NCBI RefSeq assembly: GCF_010614805.1
Contig: NZ_JAAFZC010000001.1
Location: 1,590,001 to 1,654,000, forward strand
DNA: 64,000 nt
Direction: 5' to 3'
DNA from: Pseudooceanicola aestuarii
GTDB taxonomy: Bacteria; Pseudomonadota; Alphaproteobacteria; Rhodobacterales; Rhodobacteraceae
This document shows positions 8,801 to 17,422 of this stretch, in pieces. A program made the translations under genes and the position numbers. Position 1 is the first letter of the stretch; each line of letters begins with the position of its first letter. Under the pieces are notes generated by a model. It was not told where the DNA came from. It saw only the letters and a program-made list of their open reading frames with translations, and did not search any database.

Positions 8801-9771
8801 GCGGGCTGTTCCCGGTTCAAGGCGCGGGCGAACATCGCGGGATCGACATTGCCGCCCGAGATGACGGCGATCACCGTGTCGGGCAGGTCCGCATCCGGGT
8901 CCAGTGCCGCGGCCAGCGCCACGGCGCCACCCGGTTCCGCCACCAGTTTCAGCCGCAGGAAGGCCTGTGCCATGGCGTCCAGCGCGGCGTCTTCGCTGAC
9001 CGCCAGTCCGGGGCCGCAATGCGCCGCCATCAAGGGAAAGGTGATATCCCCCGGTTGCGGTGTGATGATCGCATCGCAGATGGAGCCGGTCAGCGCCGAA
9101 TTGCGCCGGATTTCACCCGCCGCGAGCGAGCGGGCGACATCGTCAAAGCCCTGAGGCTCTACCGGACGGACGCGCAGGCCGGGGGCATGGGCCGCGCAGG
9201 CCAGCGCCACGCCCGAGGTCAGCCCCCCGCCACCGCAACAGACCAGCACATCGGCCCGGTCGATTCCTGTCGCCGCTGCCTGTTCCGCGATCTCCAGCCC
9301 GGTGGTGCCTTGCCCGGCGATCACCTGCGGCTCGTCAAAGGGTTTGATCAGGGTCAGGCTGCGATCCCTGGCCAACCGGGCGCCGATCTCGTCCCGGTCC
9401 TCGGTCGCGCGGTCATAGAGGACCACCTCCGCACCATGGGCGCGGGTATTGGCGATCTTCAACGCGGGGGCGTCGGCGGGCATGATGATGACGGCCGGAA
9501 TGCCATGGCATTCCGCCGCATGGGCCACCCCCTGGGCATGGTTGCCGGAGGAAAAGGCGATCACTCCGCGCGCCCGCACCTGCGGTGCCATGGCGGAGAT
9601 CGCCGACCAGGCGCCGCGAAACTTGAAGCTGCCGGTACGTTGCAGGCATTCGGGCTTGATCAGCACCCGGCGCCCGGCGACCCGGTCCAGGAATGGCGAA
9701 TGCAGCAGCGGTGTGCGGCGGGCGTGCCCGGCGAGGCGGCGCGCGGCGGCGTGGATCATGTCGATGTTCAT
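8797..9771 (-). CDS. PLP-dependent threonine/serine dehydratase-like enzyme
   Basis: This 324-residue fold-type II PLP enzyme has the cofactor Lys50 in TGSFKFRGA and the phosphate-binding glycine loop CCGGGGLTSG near residues 171-180. It lacks the C-terminal ACT regulatory domain of biosynthetic IlvA, so a catabolic threonine/serine dehydratase or hydroxy-amino-acid lyase is likely. Its start and stop each overlap a neighbouring gene by four bases (ATGA), placing it firmly in the operon. The exact substrate is not decided by sequence; EutB-type hydroxyectoine dehydratase is a relative, but no ectoine genes are here. Confidence 0.85.
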   Translation of the reverse strand: MNIDMIHAAARRLAGHARRTPLLHSPFLDRVAGRRVLIKPECLQRTGSFKFRGAWSAISAMAPQVRARGVIAFSSGNHAQGVAHAAECHGIPAVIIMPADAPALKIANTRAHGAEVVLYDRATEDRDEIGARLARDRSLTLIKPFDEPQVIAGQGTTGLEIAEQAAATGIDRADVLVCCGGGGLTSGVALACAAHAPGLRVRPVEPQGFDDVARSLAAGEIRRNSALTGSICDAIITPQPGDITFPLMAAHCGPGLAVSEDAALDAMAQAFLRLKLVAEPGGAVALAAALDPDADLPDTVIAVISGGNVDPAMFARALNREQPA

Positions 9772-10589
9772 GCCATCTGCTCCAGCCAGTTGCGCAGCGC
9801 CGTCAGGGCCTGCGGTTCATCCAGAAACGGTGCATGACCGCGATCGGGCACATGGCCAACGATCAGGCCGGGGTGGCGGGCGATCATTTCTGCCACCACG
9901 CTGGCCGGCAGGAGGTCCGAATTCGCCCCCACGATCAGCGCCGTGGGTTTGCCCTTCAGCGCGTCGAACAGCGGCCAGAGATCGGGCGCCGGTCCGCCCA
10001 GCGTTGCCGCGACGGCCTCCCGCAGGGCCGGGTCATAGGCCAGGCGCAGGCCGTCGGGCGTGACGTCCACCGTGTGGCCGGTGTCTTGCAGCCAGCGGTC
10101 GAATGGAACACCGGGGAAGGCGGTCGCCCCGGCCTGTCGGGCGCGGGCGGCGTCCTCCAGCGTGTCATGGGCGGGGGGCACGCCGAGATAGGTCATGATG
10201 GCCTCCAACCCGCCGGGATCCAGCACTGGACCGACATCGTTCAGCGCCGCGCCCAGCACCCGATCGGGTGCGGTGGCGGCGAGAAACATTCCGTGCATTC
10301 CGCCGCGCGACGTGCCCAGAACCGCCGCCGCCGGGATGTCCAGGTGGTCCAGCAGAGCCACCGCGTCCCGCGATTCCCGGGGCAGGGTGTAGGTGTCCGG
10401 CCCGGTCCGGTCCGACTGGCCGCGCCCGCGATAATCCATGCGGATCATCCGCACCCCGTCCAGATGCGGCGCGACATAGTCGAAATCGCGGGAATTGCGG
10501 GTCAGGCCGGACAGGCACAGCAGAGGCAGGCCTTCGCCCGCGTCCTCAAAATAGATCGACGCGCCGTCGGCGGCAGTGAAATGAGGCAT
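9768..10589 (-). CDS. Alpha/beta-fold hydrolase
   Basis: This 273-residue alpha/beta hydrolase has the nucleophile Ser94 in GTSRGG, an MDYRGRGQSD segment typical of the fold's core, and a C-terminal GHAPF His. The ATG at 10589 overlaps the TGA of the upstream dehalogenase-like gene by one base (TGATG), and its own stop overlaps the next start by four. It is a second, separate hydrolase of the same operon. The substrate cannot be assigned. Confidence 0.82.
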   Translation of the reverse strand: MPHFTAADGASIYFEDAGEGLPLLCLSGLTRNSRDFDYVAPHLDGVRMIRMDYRGRGQSDRTGPDTYTLPRESRDAVALLDHLDIPAAAVLGTSRGGMHGMFLAATAPDRVLGAALNDVGPVLDPGGLEAIMTYLGVPPAHDTLEDAARARQAGATAFPGVPFDRWLQDTGHTVDVTPDGLRLAYDPALREAVAATLGGPAPDLWPLFDALKGKPTALIVGANSDLLPASVVAEMIARHPGLIVGHVPDRGHAPFLDEPQALTALRNWLEQMA

Positions 10590-11275
10590 CAGTAGAGGTC
10601 CAGTTCCGGGATGGTGGCAAGATCGGGCAGGATGCGGGGCGGGCGGCCGGGCAGGCGATCCACGGGCAGACCCGCACGGTTCACCCATGCGGTGTGAAAT
10701 CCGTAATCCGTCGCCGCCGAGGCATCCCAGCCGTTCGACGACACGAACAGCACCTGATCCGGCGTGGTGCCGAACCGCGTGCCCACCAGATCATAGACGG
10801 CAGGCGCTGGCTTGAAGATGCCGACGTCCTCCACCGACAGCAGGGCGTCCAGCCGGTCGCCGATCCCGGCTGAGACGGTCGCGCCTCGCAGCATGTCGGG
10901 GGAGCCGTTGGACAGGATCGCGGTGTTCAGCCCGCGGACCTTCAACGCGGCCAGCATTGCGGGCACCTCCGGGTAGGCGGAAAGTTCATGATACAGGGCC
11001 AGCAAGCGGGCGCGCAGATCGGCGTCGCCCTCCAGCCCTTCGGCGGCCAGCGCATAATCCAGGCCGTCCTGTGTGACCTGCCAGAAATCGCAATGGGCGC
11101 CGCGAATGGCACGTTGCCATGAATATTCCAGCTGTTTCAGCCGCCAGCGTTCGGCGATGGCGGGCCAATGGGCGGCGAAGTCCTGGCGCCCCGGCTCGGC
11201 GGCGGCTTCGCGCGCAGCGGCGGCCACATCGAACAGGGTGCCATAGGCGTCGAAGACGCAGGTTGTGACGGCCAT
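10589..11275 (-). CDS. HAD-superfamily type II 2-haloacid dehalogenase-like protein
   Basis: This 228-residue HAD hydrolase has all motifs of the L-2-haloacid dehalogenase group: nucleophile Asp9 in FDAYGTLFD, Ser122 in SNGS, Lys155 in FKPAP and Asp184 in SSNGWDA. The SSNGWD signature is diagnostic for type II dehalogenases rather than ordinary phosphatases. A GAGGGAGGACC stretch precedes the ATG. It is the first gene of the eight-gene minus-strand operon. It may detoxify or consume halogenated acids; the true substrate is untested. Confidence 0.85.
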   Translation of the reverse strand: MAVTTCVFDAYGTLFDVAAAAREAAAEPGRQDFAAHWPAIAERWRLKQLEYSWQRAIRGAHCDFWQVTQDGLDYALAAEGLEGDADLRARLLALYHELSAYPEVPAMLAALKVRGLNTAILSNGSPDMLRGATVSAGIGDRLDALLSVEDVGIFKPAPAVYDLVGTRFGTTPDQVLFVSSNGWDASAATDYGFHTAWVNRAGLPVDRLPGRPPRILPDLATIPELDLY

Positions 11276-11536
11276 CTGCTTGGTCCTCCCTCGGGTCGCG
11301 GGAACGATGCCACGGCGATGGGCAGAGGGAAAGCGGCTTCGCCCCGCGTCGGAAAGGCCGCCGGTTTCTGGGGGACTGCGGGCAGATTCTGGCGGGTTCA
11401 CCGGCAAACCCCGTCGATTTCCCCTGCATTCCTTGCGTTTCCGGGCCAGCGTCCCTAAATTCCGCGTGGAGAGAGGGGTAACCTGCGTGGCAAGGCGCGC
11501 AGCCCCCAAACCCATCCCCAACAGATTGGATATCGC

Positions 11537-11965
11537 ATGAGCGAAGCAAAATCGGGCGACACCGTCCGCATTCACTATACTGGTACGCTGACCGACGGCA
11601 CGACCTTCGACAGTTCGACCGGGCGCGATCCGCTGGAATTCACTGTCGGCGGCGGCCAGATCATTCCCGGCCTGGACAAGGCCATCCCCGGCATGAGCGT
11701 GGGCGACCAGAAAAAGGTCGAAATCCCCTGTGCCGAGGCCTATGGCGACCGCGATCCGCAGGCGATGCAGAACGTCCCGCGCGACGCGATTCCCGAGAAC
11801 ATCACCCTGGAAAAGGGCCTGCAATTGCAGATGCAGACACCGCAGGGGCAGGTGGTTCCGGTGACCGTGGCCGAGATTTCGGACGGCGAAGTCACGCTGG
11901 ACGCCAACCACCAGCTGGCCGGCCAGGACCTGGTCTTCGACATCGAGCTGGTTGAAATCGCCTGA
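11537..11965 (+). CDS. FKBP-type peptidyl-prolyl isomerase (SlyD-like)
   Basis: This 142-residue protein starts with the FKBP core (VRIHYTGTLTDGTTFDSS, FTVGGGQIIPGLDKAI) and carries an inserted-flap region (GDRDPQAMQNVPRDAI) typical of SlyD/SlpA chaperone-isomerases. It lacks SlyD's His-rich metal-binding tail, so a role in nickel trafficking is not indicated. There is no signal peptide, so it acts in the cytoplasm on prolyl bonds of folding proteins. The 261-base gap upstream, shared with the divergent operon, should hold both promoters; no clear motif was found there. Confidence 0.9.
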   Translation: MSEAKSGDTVRIHYTGTLTDGTTFDSSTGRDPLEFTVGGGQIIPGLDKAIPGMSVGDQKKVEIPCAEAYGDRDPQAMQNVPRDAIPENITLEKGLQLQMQTPQGQVVPVTVAEISDGEVTLDANHQLAGQDLVFDIELVEIA

Positions 11966-11998
11966 CCGATCCGGCGGGCGGGGCCGATGCGGTTCCGT

Positions 11999-12075
11999 CC
12001 GCCGATATGCCGCGCTGACATGTTGGCCGATGCGACTGCCCGGCGCGCATGCCGCGCGGCGTGACATATCGGCGG
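11999..12075. repeat. Long inverted repeat between convergent genes
   Basis: CCGCCGATATG at 11999-12009 is repeated as its exact reverse complement at 12065-12075. The 55-base spacer contains further GC-rich self-complementary sequence. It lies between the convergent FKBP gene and irr, so a bidirectional transcription end or mRNA 3' structure is the simplest reading. Confidence 0.5.
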
Positions 12076-12105
12076 CAGGTCAGAGACGGGCAGGCGCCGG
12101 GGTGG

Positions 12106-12531
12106 TCAGTTGCGGCTGCGCTGGCGCAGGCGGATGACCACGTCGACCTTCGCCACCTCGGTCCCGTCGGGGGCCTTTGGCAGGCGGGTGATCTCCAGTT
12201 CCTCCGCCGGGGCGTCGGTCAGTTCGCCGTTGTCTTCCCAGAAGAAATGCGGGTGATCGTGCATGTTGGTGTCGAAATAGCTTTTCGACCCGTCCACCGT
12301 GATCTCCTGCATCAAACCGGCGTCGCAGAAGGCGCGCAGGGTGTTGTAGACCGTGGCCAGGGAAACCGGTTGGCCGGATTCCTTGGCGGCGGCGAACAGG
12401 CTTTCTGCGGTGACATGCCGGTTGTGCCCGTCGCCCACCAGCAGGGCGGCCAGGCCGAGGCGTTGCTTGGTTGGGCGCAACCCGACCGTGTTCAGCCAGT
12501 CGGCGCCGCGGGAGAATTCAACTTCGCTCAT
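12106..12531 (-). CDS. irr: Iron response regulator Irr (Fur family)
   Basis: This 141-residue Fur-family repressor has a winged-helix DNA-binding domain (GLRPTKQRLGLAALL, SLATVYNTLRAF) and the His-rich HDHPHFF cluster at residues 91-97 that marks Irr. In alphaproteobacteria Irr senses haem status and controls iron and haem genes. The ATG at 12531 is chosen because the conserved N-terminus starts here; upstream sequence in frame is not protein-like. It is divergent from fabA across 200 bases, an arrangement I recall as common in Rhodobacterales. Confidence 0.9.
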   Translation of the reverse strand: MSEVEFSRGADWLNTVGLRPTKQRLGLAALLVGDGHNRHVTAESLFAAAKESGQPVSLATVYNTLRAFCDAGLMQEITVDGSKSYFDTNMHDHPHFFWEDNGELTDAPAEELEITRLPKAPDGTEVAKVDVVIRLRQRSRN

Positions 12532-12561
12532 GCGTCGCTTGTATCCTTGCGTTCGGCGCTC

Positions 12562-12591
12562 AATATAGGAAAAAAGCGCGCCGGACTTCAA
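12562..12591 (-). promoter_or_regulatory. Candidate promoter of irr
   Basis: On the minus strand a -35-like TTGAAG (12586-12591) is followed after 18 bases by a -10-like TATATT (12562-12567), about 30 bases ahead of the irr start. The AT-rich patch stands out in a GC-rich region. No convincing Irr or RirA box was seen beside it. Confidence 0.45.
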
Positions 12592-12731
12592 ATGATTTAG
12601 CGGTCCGGGCGACATCCGGCCACGGGTTGCGGCCGGATGCGGCAGACTTGCAACCTGCGCGAACGCGGTGATAGAGGGGGCGGGACCACGTGACAGAGTA
12701 TCTAGACACAGCACGAAAGGGGCGCGCCTGA

Positions 12732-13241
12732 ATGGCCGGATATCCCACAAGTTTCGACAGGGACGACCTTCTGAAATGCGCGCGCGGGGAGCTGTTCGGC
12801 CCCGGCAATGCCCAGTTGCCGGAACCGCCCATGCTGATGATGGACCGGATCACGGACATCTCCGGCGATGGCGGCCCGCACGGGCAAGGCCACGTCGTTG
12901 CGGAATTCGATATCACCCCGGACCTGTGGTTCTTTGAATGCCACTTCCCCGGAAATCCGATCATGCCCGGCTGCCTGGGCCTTGACGGTTTGTGGCAGCT
13001 GACCGGGTTCAACCTGGGCTGGCGCGGCTGGCAGGGGCGTGGCTATGCCCTGGGGGTCGGCGAAGTGAAGCTGAAAGGCATGGTGCGGCCCGACCGCAAA
13101 AAGTTGACCTATTACGTGGATTTCACGAAAGCCGTGCAAACTCGGCGCCTGACGATGGGCGTCGCCGATGGTCGCGTGGAGGCCGACGGCGAACTCATCT
13201 ATCAGGTCAAGGACATGAAGGTCGCTCTCTCCGAGAGCTGA
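12732..13241 (+). CDS. fabA: 3-hydroxydecanoyl-ACP dehydratase/isomerase
   Basis: This 169-residue hot-dog enzyme introduces the cis double bond in anaerobic-type unsaturated fatty acid synthesis. Catalytic His71 lies in ECHFPGNP and Asp85 in GLDGLWQ, matching E. coli FabA His70 and Asp84, and the length is normal. AAAGGGG precedes the ATG. It is the first gene of fabA-fabB-fabI and divergent from irr. The fabA-fabB pairing supports the E. coli-type unsaturated lipid pathway. Confidence 0.96.
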   Translation: MAGYPTSFDRDDLLKCARGELFGPGNAQLPEPPMLMMDRITDISGDGGPHGQGHVVAEFDITPDLWFFECHFPGNPIMPGCLGLDGLWQLTGFNLGWRGWQGRGYALGVGEVKLKGMVRPDRKKLTYYVDFTKAVQTRRLTMGVADGRVEADGELIYQVKDMKVALSES

Positions 13242-13263
13242 CTTCCAGGACAAGGAGAGCACC

Positions 13264-14493
13264 ATGCGCCGCGTCGTCGTTACCGGGTTGGGGATCGTCT
13301 CCTCCATCGGGAATAATGCAGAAGAAGTGACCGCCTCTCTCAAGGCGGGGAAATCGGGAATCGAAGCCAGCCCCGACATGGCGGAACACGGATTCCGCAG
13401 TCGCGTCGCGGGCACGCTGAAGATCGACCCGTCCGAACATGTGGACAAGCGGACCCTGCGATTCATGGGGCCGGGGGCGGCTTATGCCCATATCGCCATG
13501 CAGCAGGCCATCGCCGATGCCGGGCTGGACGAATCCACAATCGTGAACCCGCGCACCGGGTTGGTCGCGGGGTCTGGCGGGCCGTCGACCTCGGCCATGC
13601 TGACCGCGCATCAGACGGTTCTGAAGACCGGCGGGACGAAACGGATCGGTCCCTTCGCGGTGCCGAAATGCATGTCCTCCACGATCTCCGCCAACCTCGC
13701 GACGGCGTTCAAGATCAAGGGCATCAACTATTCCATCACTTCCGCCTGCTCCACGTCGCTGCATTGCATCGGCAACGCGGCCGAACAGATCATGCTGGGC
13801 AAGCAGGACGTGATGTTCGCCGGCGGTGGTGAAGAACTGGACTGGACGCTGTCGTGCCTGTTCGACGCGATGGGCGCGATGTCGTCGAAGTTCAACGACA
13901 CGCCGGACCGCGCCTCACGGGCGTTCGACGTGGACCGGGACGGGTTCGTGATCTCCGGCGGCGGCGGCATGATCGTGCTGGAAGATCTGGAGCACGCGCA
14001 GGCGCGCGGTGCCACGATCTATGCCGAGGTGACGGGATATGCCGCCACATCGGACGGGCACGACATGGTCGCCCCCTCGGGCGAGGGCGGCGAACGGGCG
14101 ATGCGCCTGGCGCTGAACACCCTGCCGGAGGGTCGCAAGGTCGATTACATCAACGCGCATGGTACCTCCACGCCGGTGGGCGACGTCGGCGAGGTCGAGG
14201 CGGTGCGCCGCGTCTTCGGCCAGGGCAGCACGCCGCCGATCTCCTCGACCAAGTCGCTGACCGGTCATGCCCAGGGCGCTGCCGGCGCGCTGGAGGCGAT
14301 CTTCTGCCTGTTGATGCTGAAAGGCGATTTCATCGCCCCCTCGATCAACGTCGAAACGCTGGACCCCGCGCTTGATCCTTCCGAAATTGCCACGGCGTTG
14401 AAGGAAGCTGCGGAGCTGGACACCGTGATGACGAATTCCTTTGGCTTTGGCGGCACGAACGGCTCTATGCTGCTGTCGCGTTTCACGGGGTAG
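13264..14493 (+). CDS. fabB: Beta-ketoacyl-ACP synthase I
   Basis: This 409-residue condensing enzyme elongates the unsaturated acyl chains made by FabA. The nucleophile Cys162 is in SACSTSLH, with the partner His residues in [10 protein letters not shown] and GHAQGAAGA and the C-terminal GFGGTNGS loop. It starts 22 bases after fabA behind AAGGAGAG. It is FabB rather than FabF by its pairing with fabA and overall motif pattern. Confidence 0.95.
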   Translation: MRRVVVTGLGIVSSIGNNAEEVTASLKAGKSGIEASPDMAEHGFRSRVAGTLKIDPSEHVDKRTLRFMGPGAAYAHIAMQQAIADAGLDESTIVNPRTGLVAGSGGPSTSAMLTAHQTVLKTGGTKRIGPFAVPKCMSSTISANLATAFKIKGINYSITSACSTSLHCIGNAAEQIMLGKQDVMFAGGGEELDWTLSCLFDAMGAMSSKFNDTPDRASRAFDVDRDGFVISGGGGMIVLEDLEHAQARGATIYAEVTGYAATSDGHDMVAPSGEGGERAMRLALNTLPEGRKVDYINAHGTSTPVGDVGEVEAVRRVFGQGSTPPISSTKSLTGHAQGAAGALEAIFCLLMLKGDFIAPSINVETLDPALDPSEIATALKEAAELDTVMTNSFGFGGTNGSMLLSRFTG

Positions 14494-14499
14494 GTGACG

Positions 14500-15288
14500 A
14501 TGACGGGACAGATGCAGGGCAAGCGTGGCCTCATCATGGGGGTCGCGAACGACCGCTCCATCGCATGGGGTATCGCCAAGGCGATGGCCGATGCGGGGGC
14601 CGAACTGGCCTTTACCTATCAGGGTGAAAACCTGGAGAAACGGGTGCGACCGCTGGCCGAAAGCGTCGGTTCCGACATGGTGATCCCGGCGGACGTGACC
14701 GATGACGCCTCCCTGGATGCGGCATTCGGCACTCTGCGCGAAGGGTGGGGCGGGCTGGATTTCCTGGTCCACGCCATCGCCTATTCCAACAAGGACGAAC
14801 TGGCGGGCCGGTTCATCAACACCTCCCGCCAGAACTTCAAGCATTCGCTGGATATCTCCTGTTACTCCCTGATCGAGGTTAGCCGCCGCGCCGCGCCATT
14901 GATGAAGAGCGGCGGCACGATCCTGACCATGACCTATCAGGGCTCCACCCGCGTGACGCCCTATTACAACGTCATGGGCGTGGCCAAGGCCGCGCTGGAG
15001 GCGGCGGTGCGCTATCTGGCCAACGATCTGGGCCCCGACGGGATTCGTGTGAATGCGATCTCTCCCGGCCCGATGAAGACACTGGCGGGCGCGGCCATTT
15101 CCGGGGCGCGCAAGACGTTCAAACAGACCGAGCTGAACGCCCCCATGCGCGCCAATGCCACGCTGGAGGCGGTCGGCGGCACGGCGGTCTACCTGGCCTC
15201 CGACGCGGGCAGCTGCACCAGCGGAGAGATCATCCGCGTCGACGGCGGCTACCACGTTCTGGGTATGCCGCAGCCGGAAAACCTCTGA
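14500..15288 (+). CDS. fabI: Enoyl-ACP reductase (NADH)
   Basis: This 262-residue atypical SDR catalyses the last reduction in each fatty-acid elongation cycle and is the triclosan target. Visible features are the N-terminal KRGLIMGVANDRSIAWG nucleotide-binding segment and the active-site YYNVMGVAKA (Tyr, six residues, Lys). The ATG at 14500 is chosen. A GTG at 14494 directly after the fabB stop and an ATG at 14512 are in frame, and none has a perfect ribosome site. It is the last gene of the fab operon. Confidence 0.93.
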   Translation: MTGQMQGKRGLIMGVANDRSIAWGIAKAMADAGAELAFTYQGENLEKRVRPLAESVGSDMVIPADVTDDASLDAAFGTLREGWGGLDFLVHAIAYSNKDELAGRFINTSRQNFKHSLDISCYSLIEVSRRAAPLMKSGGTILTMTYQGSTRVTPYYNVMGVAKAALEAAVRYLANDLGPDGIRVNAISPGPMKTLAGAAISGARKTFKQTELNAPMRANATLEAVGGTAVYLASDAGSCTSGEIIRVDGGYHVLGMPQPENL

Positions 15289-15419
15289 TCCCGGCGCGGG
15301 ACTGAGGCCAAGTTGCAACCCTTGCGCCGCGCCTTCGGGCGCGGGTCGCGGCGCGGCATTGTTGTCCTTTCCTCGGCACCCCAACGCGGCTAGAACCGCC
15401 CGGTGCAGAGGAAGTGACC

Positions 15420-16508
15420 ATGACCCAGAAAATCGAACCCCAACCGGGTATCCTGGACATCGCCCCCTACCAGGGCGGGGCGTCGAAAGTCGCCGGTGTC
15501 AGCGACGTGGTGAAACTGTCGTCGAACGAGAACCCCTATGGTCCCGGCGATGCCGCGATCAAGGCCTATCGCGACGCATCGCACAACCTGCATCGCTATC
15601 CCTCCACCGATCATGCGGAACTGCGCGCGGCCATCGCGGAGGTGCACGGGCTGGAGGCCGACCGCATCATCTGCGGTGTCGGGTCCGACGAGATCCTGAC
15701 CTTGCTGGCCCAGGCGTATGCCGGACCGGGGGACGAGGTGCTGTTCACCGAACACGGGTTCGGCCTGTACAAGATCAACGCCCAGGCGGTCGGCGCCATC
15801 CCCGTCGAAGTGGCGGAGCGGGAGCGGATCACCGATGTCGAAGCGCTGATCGGCGCGATGACGGAGCGGACCCGGTTGGTGTTCATCGCCAATCCGAACA
15901 ATCCCACCGGCACCATGATCGGCGCAAACGAGGTCGCACGCCTGGCCGACAGCCTGCCGCCGAAGGCGTTGCTGGTGCTGGACGGCGCCTATGCCGAATA
16001 TGTCGAAGGGCATGACGGCGGCGCCGGCCTGATCGACAGCCGCGAGAATGTCGTGATGACCCGGACCTTTTCCAAGATCTACGGGCTTGGCGGTTTGCGC
16101 ATCGGCTGGGGTTATGGCCCGGCCCATGTGATCGACGTGCTGAACCGCATCCGCGGGCCGTTCAACCTGTCTTCAGGGGCACTGGCCGCCGCCACCGCTG
16201 CCGTGCGGGACCGTGACCATGTGCAGAAATCGCGCCGTGAAAACACCCGGCTGCGCGCCTGGCTGGCAGAGGCGCTGGCCGAACTCGGCGTGCCCTCCGA
16301 CAGTTCCTGCGGGAATTTCCTGCTGGCCCGATTTGCCTCCGAGGAGGAGGCGATCGCCTGCGACCTCTACCTGAAATCCCAGGGGCTGATCGTGCGGCCG
16401 GTCGGCAGCTACAAGCTGCCCCATTGCCTGCGGATCACCATCGGCGACGAAAGCTCCTGCCGGCGCATCGCCCATGCGGTCGGCCAGTTCAAGGGGGGGG
16501 CGCGGTGA
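15420..16508 (+). CDS. hisC: Histidinol-phosphate/aromatic aminotransferase
   Basis: This 362-residue fold-type I PLP aminotransferase has the substrate-loop [20 protein letters not shown], and the cofactor Lys in [12 protein letters not shown]. It exchanges the amino group between glutamate and imidazole-acetol phosphate in histidine synthesis, and related enzymes also act on phenylpyruvate or hydroxyphenylpyruvate. Direct overlap with the downstream tyrC suggests an aromatic role as well. The ATG at 15420 follows AGAGGAAG; a GTG six bases earlier is less likely. Confidence 0.88.
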   Translation: MTQKIEPQPGILDIAPYQGGASKVAGVSDVVKLSSNENPYGPGDAAIKAYRDASHNLHRYPSTDHAELRAAIAEVHGLEADRIICGVGSDEILTLLAQAYAGPGDEVLFTEHGFGLYKINAQAVGAIPVEVAERERITDVEALIGAMTERTRLVFIANPNNPTGTMIGANEVARLADSLPPKALLVLDGAYAEYVEGHDGGAGLIDSRENVVMTRTFSKIYGLGGLRIGWGYGPAHVIDVLNRIRGPFNLSSGALAAATAAVRDRDHVQKSRRENTRLRAWLAEALAELGVPSDSSCGNFLLARFASEEEAIACDLYLKSQGLIVRPVGSYKLPHCLRITIGDESSCRRIAHAVGQFKGGAR

Positions 16509-17422
16509 TCTACCAACGTGTGGCCCTGATCGGGCTGGGGCTGATCGCCTCGTCGATCTTCTGGGCAGGGAAGCGGGGCGGCGTGGCGGCGGAGTTCACC
16601 GGCTACGCCCGTAGCAAGGCCACCCGTGACACCGCCCGCCGCATCGGGCTGTGCGACCGCATCTGCGACAGCGCGGCGGCGGCGGTGGAAGACGCGGACC
16701 TGGTGATCCTTTGCGTGCCCGTGGGTGCCATGGGGGATGTCGCCGCCGAGATCGCGCCACGGCTGAAACCCGGCGCGGTGGTCAGCGATGTCGGCTCCGT
16801 CAAGAAGGCGGTGATCGAAGCGGTGGCCCCGCACCTTCCGGACGGCGTGCATTTCATTCCCGCCCACCCCCTTGCCGGTACGGAACATTCCGGCCCCGAA
16901 AGCGGCTTTGCCGAGCTGTTCGACAACCGATGGTCCCTGCTGGTCCCGGTTGAGGACAGCGATCCGGAGGAAGTCGCGCGACTGGGCCGGTTCTGGCGCG
17001 CACTGGGCGCCAACGTGGAGGAGATGGACGCCGAACACCACGACCTGGTGCTGGCCGTCACCTCCCATACGCCGCACCTGATCGCTTATACGATGGTGGG
17101 CGTGGCCGACGATCTGCGCCGCGTCACCGATGGCGAGGTGATCAAGTATTCCGCCGCCGGGTTTCGAGATTTCACCCGGATCGCGGCCAGTGATCCGACC
17201 ATGTGGCGCGACGTGTTCCTGACCAACAAGGAGGCCACGCTGGAGATCCTCGGCCGCTTCACCGAGGAGCTGTTTGCCCTGCAACGGGCGATTCGCACCG
17301 GCGATGGCCAGCACCTGCACGATTACTTTACCCGTACCCGCGCGATCCGGCGCGGTATTCTGGACGCGGGCCAGGATATTGACGCCCCGGATTTCGGGCG
17401 CGGCCTGGGCCGCCGGGACTGA
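16505..17422 (+). CDS. tyrC: Prephenate/arogenate (cyclohexadienyl) dehydrogenase
   Basis: This 305-residue NAD(P)-dependent enzyme oxidatively decarboxylates prephenate or arogenate in tyrosine synthesis. The Rossmann motif GLGLIASS is at the start, followed by [13 protein letters not shown], a family signature with an active-site His, and a helical dimerisation domain. It begins with GTG overlapping the hisC stop (GTGA), so translation is coupled. No ACT or chorismate-mutase domain is present. Whether prephenate or arogenate is preferred cannot be read from sequence. Confidence 0.88.
   Translation: MIYQRVALIGLGLIASSIFWAGKRGGVAAEFTGYARSKATRDTARRIGLCDRICDSAAAAVEDADLVILCVPVGAMGDVAAEIAPRLKPGAVVSDVGSVKKAVIEAVAPHLPDGVHFIPAHPLAGTEHSGPESGFAELFDNRWSLLVPVEDSDPEEVARLGRFWRALGANVEEMDAEHHDLVLAVTSHTPHLIAYTMVGVADDLRRVTDGEVIKYSAAGFRDFTRIAASDPTMWRDVFLTNKEATLEILGRFTEELFALQRAIRTGDGQHLHDYFTRTRAIRRGILDAGQDIDAPDFGRGLGRRD

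Noticed and set aside
12532..12731. Irr or RirA box in the irr-fabA gap
   Set aside because: Only a short AT-rich patch with a plausible promoter was seen; no symmetric iron-responsive motif was convincing.
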